From Leptospiraceae bacterium (GTDB taxonomy: Bacteria > Spirochaetota > Leptospiria > Turneriellales > Turneriellaceae), in assembly GCA_016788945.1 (NCBI GenBank), contig JAEUSA010000167.1, positions 1-11,486 on the forward strand: a stretch of 11,486 nt of DNA, read 5' to 3'. Of the stretch, positions 6,650-11,486 are shown piece by piece. A program made the translations under genes and the position numbers. Below the pieces are notes generated by a model. It was not told the DNA's origin, did not search any database, and saw only the letters and a program-made list of their open reading frames with translations. The number at the start of each line of letters is the position of its first letter. Within the stretch, counting starts at the first letter, position 1.

Positions 6650-8513
6650 AGTTGCGGCGAAACAATTTCTTCAGATCAGTGGTGTGGTCGCGCGTATAGT
6701 ACCGACCGGCGTCGATAATTTCTTCGCGTCTTTCGAATTCGAATAATCCGAAACGCGCGACATCTGGCGAAAGCAGAAGATCAAACTCGCGCGACTTCTG
6801 CTTAATGAGTTCAGATCCTTCTAACATCATCGCTCTGTTGGCAATCTGCAAGATCGGTGGCCTCGTAAAAAACAGCCGTAGGGCCTTAAGTACGCGTTTG
6901 AGATTGGTCCAGAATTTTTCACCCGGCTTCAACAGCTGAAAGAGGTTCGTTTCGATCAGGTAGTCTTTGATCGTACTATCTTCGAGCGGAGTACAATTGA
7001 TGCCTAATATACGTTCGACGCCCTGCTCGCGCAGCGCATTACCCGGCACATTGTTGATTGCGCCCCCGTCGACGAGGTAATAACCGTGGTATTTTACGGG
7101 CGGAAAAATAACCGGCAAACTCATGCTCGCCCGCACCGCGCGCCAAACGAGTCCCTTGCGTATGCGGATCTCTTGTCCCGAAATCAGGTCGGCAGCAATG
7201 ATCGTGAGCGGCTTCGGCAGGTCTTCGATACGCTGACGGCCGAACAGGCGGCGCAAAATGCGATTCACATTCTTGTCGCGAAAGAAAGAAATGAACGGTA
7301 AATTATAGCGTAACAATCCCTTATCGGTCGGCAGAAAGCGGACGAATTTTTCACTCATTTCCCGCGAAGTTAACCCCTGTGCATAGAGTGCAGCAATGAG
7401 CGAGCCCATACTTGTACCTGCGACATGATCAAATTCAATGCGGTACCTTTCTAATTCAGAGATAACGCCAATTTCGCTGAGCGCACGCGCGCCGCCGCCG
7501 CCGAAGGCGATGCCCTGCGAGGTGCCGCAAATCGCCCGCGCTATGGTCACACTCTGCATCGTCACACTCTTCACTTCGTCGCGCTCCCAAAAATCTTTGG
7601 GTAGTTTGAGCCGCCATTTCACCGGCATGCGAATACTTTTTTCGATTTCTGACACCAAGAAGTGGTCGCGCGAGGCGTGGTGTATTGTCGTGATCAGCGG
7701 ATTCAAAACAGCCAGACGATCGGTAACGGTTTTATGCTGTAATACTTTATGCGCGGCCTCGACAGAAGCCTTGTCTTCAGATAAAGTCACAACGAGCCTG
7801 TCCGCAAGCTTTACCAGTGCTTGAATTAAATCTGCCGGCAAGGCGCTGACATCAAGGTAGAGGTAAGCAGAAGGATTTCTGATGAGCATCTGGCTGACAC
7901 GCCTGCGCAATTTTTCCGCCACTCCCGTCTGGCCAAGTTGCAGAAACCTGTGATCGAGAATGCGCAGGGCTTTCAGCCGCTGTGCCGTGAGCGCCGCGAC
8001 GACGGGGGGCGCTGCAGCCCTGAAGTCAGAAGGGGTGGTAAAGTACAGATGTACGATGAAGCCGAGGTCATCCGGTTTTTTATTTTCGCGTACGATATTG
8101 TGCCTGAGCCTGAGAGCCTCGATGCGCGTCAGGTTCTGCAGTAATCGGGGGTGATGGCGCAGCAGTGGATCGAGTTCTTTTTTCGCGATGCCGGCCAGGG
8201 TTGCGTCGGTTAATGCGCGCACCTGGCCCGAGTGCTTTTCTCCGGTAAGCAGAGCAACCTCACCGACAATGTCACCCGGTGTGAGTGCCGCAATGCGCAC
8301 GATCTGGTTCTCTAACGCCACTTTTTCGACGCGCAGTTTACCCTCGGCGACTATATACATGACGCGACTGCGTTGGTCTGCCCTGAACAGGTAATCACCT
8401 TTGTCGAGGCGGTGCAAATGAAAATGGCCGAGAATTTGCCTGAGCTGGCGATCACCGATGGAACGAAATAACGGACTGCGGCGGGCTACTTCGAGCAGTT
8501 TTTTACGGTTCAT
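6648..8513 (-). CDS. Patatin-like phospholipase with cyclic-nucleotide-binding-type domain
   Basis: A 621-residue protein of the bacterial neuropathy-target-esterase type; such enzymes deacylate phospholipids or lysophospholipids. Domains: a cNMP-binding fold at about 12-125 (GDYLFRADQ, VMYIVAEGKLRVEK, GDIVGEVALL), a Rossmann-like middle region at about 150-300 (HLYFTT, YLYLDVSALP, RLVVTLSED), and a patatin domain at about 333-510. The catalytic set is intact: oxyanion loop GGGGAR at 338-343, nucleophile Ser368 in GTSMG, and Asp482 in VDGG. The cNMP domain keeps Glu85 but has Ser/Gly where the phosphate-binding Arg is usually found (GEKHSGQVRA), so nucleotide binding is doubtful. No signal peptide or clear transmembrane segment is seen, so it is probably cytoplasmic or peripheral on the inner membrane. 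Its ATG overlaps the transglycosylase stop (ATGA) without a Shine-Dalgarno, suggesting coupled translation. Confidence 0.93.
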   Translation of the reverse strand: MNRKKLLEVARRSPLFRSIGDRQLRQILGHFHLHRLDKGDYLFRADQRSRVMYIVAEGKLRVEKVALENQIVRIAALTPGDIVGEVALLTGEKHSGQVRALTDATLAGIAKKELDPLLRHHPRLLQNLTRIEALRLRHNIVRENKKPDDLGFIVHLYFTTPSDFRAAAPPVVAALTAQRLKALRILDHRFLQLGQTGVAEKLRRRVSQMLIRNPSAYLYLDVSALPADLIQALVKLADRLVVTLSEDKASVEAAHKVLQHKTVTDRLAVLNPLITTIHHASRDHFLVSEIEKSIRMPVKWRLKLPKDFWERDEVKSVTMQSVTIARAICGTSQGIAFGGGGARALSEIGVISELERYRIEFDHVAGTSMGSLIAALYAQGLTSREMSEKFVRFLPTDKGLLRYNLPFISFFRDKNVNRILRRLFGRQRIEDLPKPLTIIAADLISGQEIRIRKGLVWRAVRASMSLPVIFPPVKYHGYYLVDGGAINNVPGNALREQGVERILGINCTPLEDSTIKDYLIETNLFQLLKPGEKFWTNLKRVLKALRLFFTRPPILQIANRAMMLEGSELIKQKSREFDLLLSPDVARFGLFEFERREEIIDAGRYYTRDHTTDLKKLFRRN

Positions 8514-10729
8514 TGCGGCGTTGTCAGCAGCGCGCGGTACTTCACGCGGTCAGCGAGCAACACGCGCACATAATGATAGGTTTCTTGGAATGGAATTTCT
8601 TCGATGAAGATATCATCGTCTTCACTGTACTTCGCCTTCCACTGGGTAAAACGACCCGGCCCGGCATTATACGCAATGGCGAGCCCCATATAATCAGCCG
8701 AATAGTGATCTTTAATGTCGCGCATAAAGCCAATGCCGAGGCGAATATTATCTTCGGCCGTCAACAGGTTAAATTTTCTTAATCCCTGTTTTGCGGCCAC
8801 AAGTTTAGCAGTCGATGGTAAAAGCTGCATCAGCCCCTGCGCCTTTGCCACACTGATAGCACCGGGAAAAAACTGTGATTCTTGCCGAATCAGCGCAAAA
8901 ACCTCAGCGTGCTCTACGCCTGCGGGTGGGGCATATTTTTGTACGTGCGCGCTGAAGGTCGTCGGGTAAAGCAGTGCCAGAAGCCCCGGGGGAATTTCGT
9001 AGATAAATGGTTTCAGCTTCTTTTCGCGCAACCATTGTTTTACGCCAAATAACGCGATATCGCTCTTGTTGGCTGCAGCCCCGAGCGCTATCAGCGTCTT
9101 ATACACAGTGAGCTTTCGCTCGCCGGCCGAAGAGTAACCGTCGTCAGCCTTGAGCAGCTCGCGGGCCTCGTCACGGCTGTCGGCGGCAAAAAGATACATG
9201 GCTGTGCTGCGCAGTTCATCGGGCTTACGGGAGAGCTTTTGTGTTTCCGCCTCGAGGTCTTTGAGTTGCGGCAAGGGCTGAATATCGCGCGCGCGCGTCA
9301 GATCAGCATGGAGCAGAGCATCGAGTAAACGCTCGTTTCGCGACGAACCGGGGCGAAAGCCCTGCGCGAGCTGTCTCTGCAGCGACAACGGTTTCTCGAT
9401 CAACCGGTAAAAGTAAAAGTCGTCGGCATAATCAGCGGCAATTTCTTTGAGTAATTCGGTGACCTTGTCGGCGCTGCGTGCAGCGTCATAATGGCGCGCG
9501 AGAAAATAACGGGCCGCCCCGCCGGTCGGTTTACCGCGCGTCAGACGGCGCAACTCTTCAAGACAGTCGATATCCCACTCAGCGCTGTTGGAACGCACAC
9601 CGGGCAGGCAGCTTCTCAGATACAATCGCTCGGCAAGCGTTGATTCACCGTCGTGGTCTTTAAGGTAGCGGCCTGAAAGTTCTTTGGTCTGCTGATCGAT
9701 TTTATCTGTGCCGCGTTGAAACGCGCGTAACTGGCATTGAAGACGCGGTTTCGTTGCCGGTTCGGCGGCAAACAATCTGCGCGCAAGCGCAGCCTGCTTT
9801 TTTTTCAACAACCTTTCACAGATATCGAGCGCTGCTTTCTCGTTGCCGTCCGAAAGAAAATCTTTTTCATTGGTAGAAATCAGCGGCGGCAGCGATGTCC
9901 AGTCATTGCGATCAATGAGGAAACGACTACCATAATGAACAAACAATAACGACTCGGCGCCGGAGAGTTTTTTACCCCACAACGACTGAAAAAGTTTGAG
10001 CGCGCTCGCCCGGTCTTTGGCGATGCGCAAGGCTTCCATCAGACGGATGCGCGTCGCAGCGTCTTCAATGGTGTAGATACCCTTGTTGAGAATATTGCGC
10101 ACGAGAACACCGCTCTGCGAAAAGGCATGGTCGACCTCGGGTCTTTCGAGCGCCTTGATTGCCAGCGGGAGCGCCGCTTCTTTTTCCCCTGCGCGCTCGA
10201 TTGCCGCGGCGGCAAAGTAAAGAGATTCTGCATCGGTGAATTTTTCTGCATGCGCGCGAAAATGTGCAGCCGCCTGCGCTGCACCCGCCGCGGGATTGAG
10301 CTGTAAAATACGCCCGCGGAGGAGCGATATTTTGCGCTGCAGCGGTTGCGGTGCCGACGCGGGGATATCGCAGAGCGAAAGAGCCTCGTTTAGAGCTCCC
10401 TGACCGAACGCGAGCTCGGCCAAATGATAAAGTGCGTAAGCATAAAGGGGAGAGCGTCCGTTTTCAGGCAAAGCTTTCATTGCGCCCGCCACACAATCCC
10501 ACTGAGCGCACGAATTTTTGAGATCGGGTTTGAGCATCGAACTCAATAAATAGGCGCGCATCTTGCCCGTATTCTGCGATTTTGTATTGAGCTTCAGACC
10601 CTGCGTATAAAACGCCAGATAACCATTATTATCCGAAGTATCTAATTTGGCGTACCCCCCGGGCACCGCCCCCGTCACGGTTGACTTAGCACAGGCGAGG
10701 CAGAGAAGGCCAAGAAGAGCGGTTTTCAT
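8510..10729 (-). CDS. Slt-type soluble lytic murein transglycosylase, probable lipoprotein
   Basis: A 739-residue enzyme that cleaves peptidoglycan glycan strands to 1,6-anhydromuramyl products. A very short signal (MKTALLGLLCLA) precedes Cys13, which suggests lipidation in a loose spirochaetal lipobox; Cys10 is an alternative. Residues about 30-595 are alpha-helical with repeat-like hairpins, as in the superhelical U-shaped region of Slt70. Residues about 603-735 are the lysozyme-like SLT domain, with all family motifs: catalytic Glu617 in RQES, AQGLMQLLP at 630-638, AYNAGPGR at 686-693 and EEIPFQETYHYV at 710-721. It is longer than E. coli Slt70 (about 620-645). There is no in-frame start upstream before a stop, so the ATG at 10729 holds; no Shine-Dalgarno is apparent. 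First gene of a two-gene operon with the patatin phospholipase, and divergent from mltG. Confidence 0.93.
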   Translation of the reverse strand: MKTALLGLLCLACAKSTVTGAVPGGYAKLDTSDNNGYLAFYTQGLKLNTKSQNTGKMRAYLLSSMLKPDLKNSCAQWDCVAGAMKALPENGRSPLYAYALYHLAELAFGQGALNEALSLCDIPASAPQPLQRKISLLRGRILQLNPAAGAAQAAAHFRAHAEKFTDAESLYFAAAAIERAGEKEAALPLAIKALERPEVDHAFSQSGVLVRNILNKGIYTIEDAATRIRLMEALRIAKDRASALKLFQSLWGKKLSGAESLLFVHYGSRFLIDRNDWTSLPPLISTNEKDFLSDGNEKAALDICERLLKKKQAALARRLFAAEPATKPRLQCQLRAFQRGTDKIDQQTKELSGRYLKDHDGESTLAERLYLRSCLPGVRSNSAEWDIDCLEELRRLTRGKPTGGAARYFLARHYDAARSADKVTELLKEIAADYADDFYFYRLIEKPLSLQRQLAQGFRPGSSRNERLLDALLHADLTRARDIQPLPQLKDLEAETQKLSRKPDELRSTAMYLFAADSRDEARELLKADDGYSSAGERKLTVYKTLIALGAAANKSDIALFGVKQWLREKKLKPFIYEIPPGLLALLYPTTFSAHVQKYAPPAGVEHAEVFALIRQESQFFPGAISVAKAQGLMQLLPSTAKLVAAKQGLRKFNLLTAEDNIRLGIGFMRDIKDHYSADYMGLAIAYNAGPGRFTQWKAKYSEDDDIFIEEIPFQETYHYVRVLLADRVKYRALLTTPQ

Positions 10730-10792
10730 TGTGCGGCCGTAGAAGCTGTTGCCGCTTTACAGCATGTCAATCAATTGTACCCCCGCGACGAG

Positions 10793-10805
10793 AACCGTCA
10801 CGGTT
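10793..10805. repeat. Short hairpin in the slt-mltG divergent region
   Basis: AACCG (10793-10797) and CGGTT (10801-10805) are a 5-bp inverted repeat with a 3-base loop, ending just before a ribosome-site-like AAGGG (10807-10811). The 90-base gap must hold both promoters. On the minus strand TTGACA (10770-10765) matches a -35 box but lacks a good -10 partner; I could not place either promoter with confidence. Confidence 0.25.
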
Positions 10806-10833
10806 TAAGGGAAAATTTGTGCTTCAGGACAAT

Positions 10834-11486
10834 ATGCAAAAACTGAGAAAGCCGCTCGTGATGATCGGCGCCACGGTCGCCACGGGTATCTTATTATTTC
10901 TGGCGGTTATGTGGTTTTCACTGCGTTCGGTTTCCGATGGCTCACGGCATGTCGATTTTGCCGTACGCTCGGGTTCTAACCTCGCTTCCGTAACTGCCAA
11001 ACTGCAGGAAGCTAATCTCATACACAGTTCATTTTTTTTCAAACTATATATGCGCCTCACGGGACGTTCCGGAAAAATCAAATTCGGCGTCTATGACCTG
11101 AGCGACGGCATGTCGGCCTCGCAGATCGCCCGTACACTCACCAGCGGCAAAACCAAAACTATCAGCATCACCATTGCCGAAGGCCTGCATAACCGTCAGA
11201 TAGCCGATCTGTTCGTCGCGAAGAAGTTCTTCGCCTCACGCGATGAATTCTTACAATATGCGGCGAAGAAGAGCATTCTCGACAAGTATAAAATACCCGC
11301 GCAAACGGTAGAGGGTTATCTTTTCCCCGATACGTACTATCTGCCGCAGGGTTATCCGAAAGAAAAAATTATTGAGCATATGATCGATCACTTCTTCGAC
11401 AAAGCAAAAGAAGTGAAAAATTTTCCCACCGACCCGCGTAAAATTCACGAGATGGTGATACTCTCCAGCATTGTCGAACGTGAGGC
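10834..11486 (+). CDS. mltG: Endolytic transglycosylase MltG (3' end outside window)
   Basis: MltG (YceG family) is an inner-membrane enzyme that cuts nascent glycan strands and so sets their length. The visible 217 residues show a transmembrane helix at about 8-30, a LysM-like region at about 38-110 (VDFAVRSGSNLASVTAKL, FGVYDLSDGMSASQIARTL), then the catalytic domain: ITIAEGLHNRQIADL, EGYLFPDTYYLP at 160-171 and SSIVERE, with the catalytic glutamate at residue 215. The window ends two residues later; about 100-130 residues are missing. Start choice: ATG at 10834 has AGGA four bases ahead; an in-frame GTG at 10819 has AAGGG seven bases ahead and would add five residues. Both are plausible. 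It is divergent from the Slt gene, so two peptidoglycan lytic enzymes flank one regulatory gap. Confidence 0.95.
   Translation, partial: MQKLRKPLVMIGATVATGILLFLAVMWFSLRSVSDGSRHVDFAVRSGSNLASVTAKLQEANLIHSSFFFKLYMRLTGRSGKIKFGVYDLSDGMSASQIARTLTSGKTKTISITIAEGLHNRQIADLFVAKKFFASRDEFLQYAAKKSILDKYKIPAQTVEGYLFPDTYYLPQGYPKEKIIEHMIDHFFDKAKEVKNFPTDPRKIHEMVILSSIVERE

Noticed and set aside
9286..9297. Alternating CG run, possible Z-DNA or simple repeat
   Set aside because: It is short and encodes Arg-Ala codons within the Slt-type gene; expected by chance in GC-rich coding DNA.
1..11486. CRISPR arrays, transposons, phage, toxin-antitoxin or defence genes, tRNA or rRNA
   Set aside because: No regularly spaced repeats, terminal inverted repeats with transposase, integrase, defence nucleases or RNA-gene signatures were seen on either strand.

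Overview
The window is a gene-dense bacterial chromosome segment with moderate-to-high G+C. It looks like housekeeping and cell-envelope DNA rather than a mobile island. The gene content fits a spirochaete of the Leptospirales with mid-50s G+C (Turneriella- or Leptonema-like). The hints are lipoproteins with loose lipoboxes, an SH3-type lipoprotein, small outer-membrane barrels and a GAF/HD-GYP protein. This assignment is inference from gene style; no rRNA or other marker is present. I see no tRNA, rRNA, CRISPR array, insertion sequence, integrase or phage gene. No gap between genes exceeds about 100 bases.

Left part (1-1597): the almost complete thiazole synthase gene thiG (start just outside the window) is followed by a short SH3-domain lipoprotein gene on the same strand. 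A strong GC hairpin at 1580-1597 lies between this gene and the convergent operon and best serves the minus strand.

Operon A (minus strand, 5303 down to 1611): a GTG-started GAF/HD-GYP phosphodiesterase, a four-helix small membrane protein, then two tandem paralogous outer-membrane beta-barrel proteins. The first three genes are separated by 1-2 bases. The layout links a cyclic-di-GMP-type phosphodiesterase to envelope proteins of unknown function.

Middle (5399-6618, plus strand): a GatB/YqeY-family protein overlaps by ATGA a two-helix membrane protein with a long cytoplasmic coiled coil. This pair diverges from operon A across a 95-base region holding a perfect hairpin.

Operon B (minus strand, 10729 down to 6648): a Slt-type soluble lytic transglycosylase, probably a lipoprotein, overlaps by ATGA a cyclic-nucleotide-binding-fold/patatin phospholipase of the NTE type. 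Divergent from it, and truncated by the window end just after its catalytic glutamate, is mltG, the membrane lytic transglycosylase that terminates glycan strands. The right half is therefore about peptidoglycan and phospholipid turnover.

I did not find a clearly new multi-gene system. The most unusual items are a roughly 100-residue insertion inside the HD-GYP catalytic domain, its degenerate receiver-like N-terminus, the HD-GYP/membrane protein/twin-barrel operon, and the coupling of a murein hydrolase to a phospholipase. Several lead genes also lack a Shine-Dalgarno sequence.
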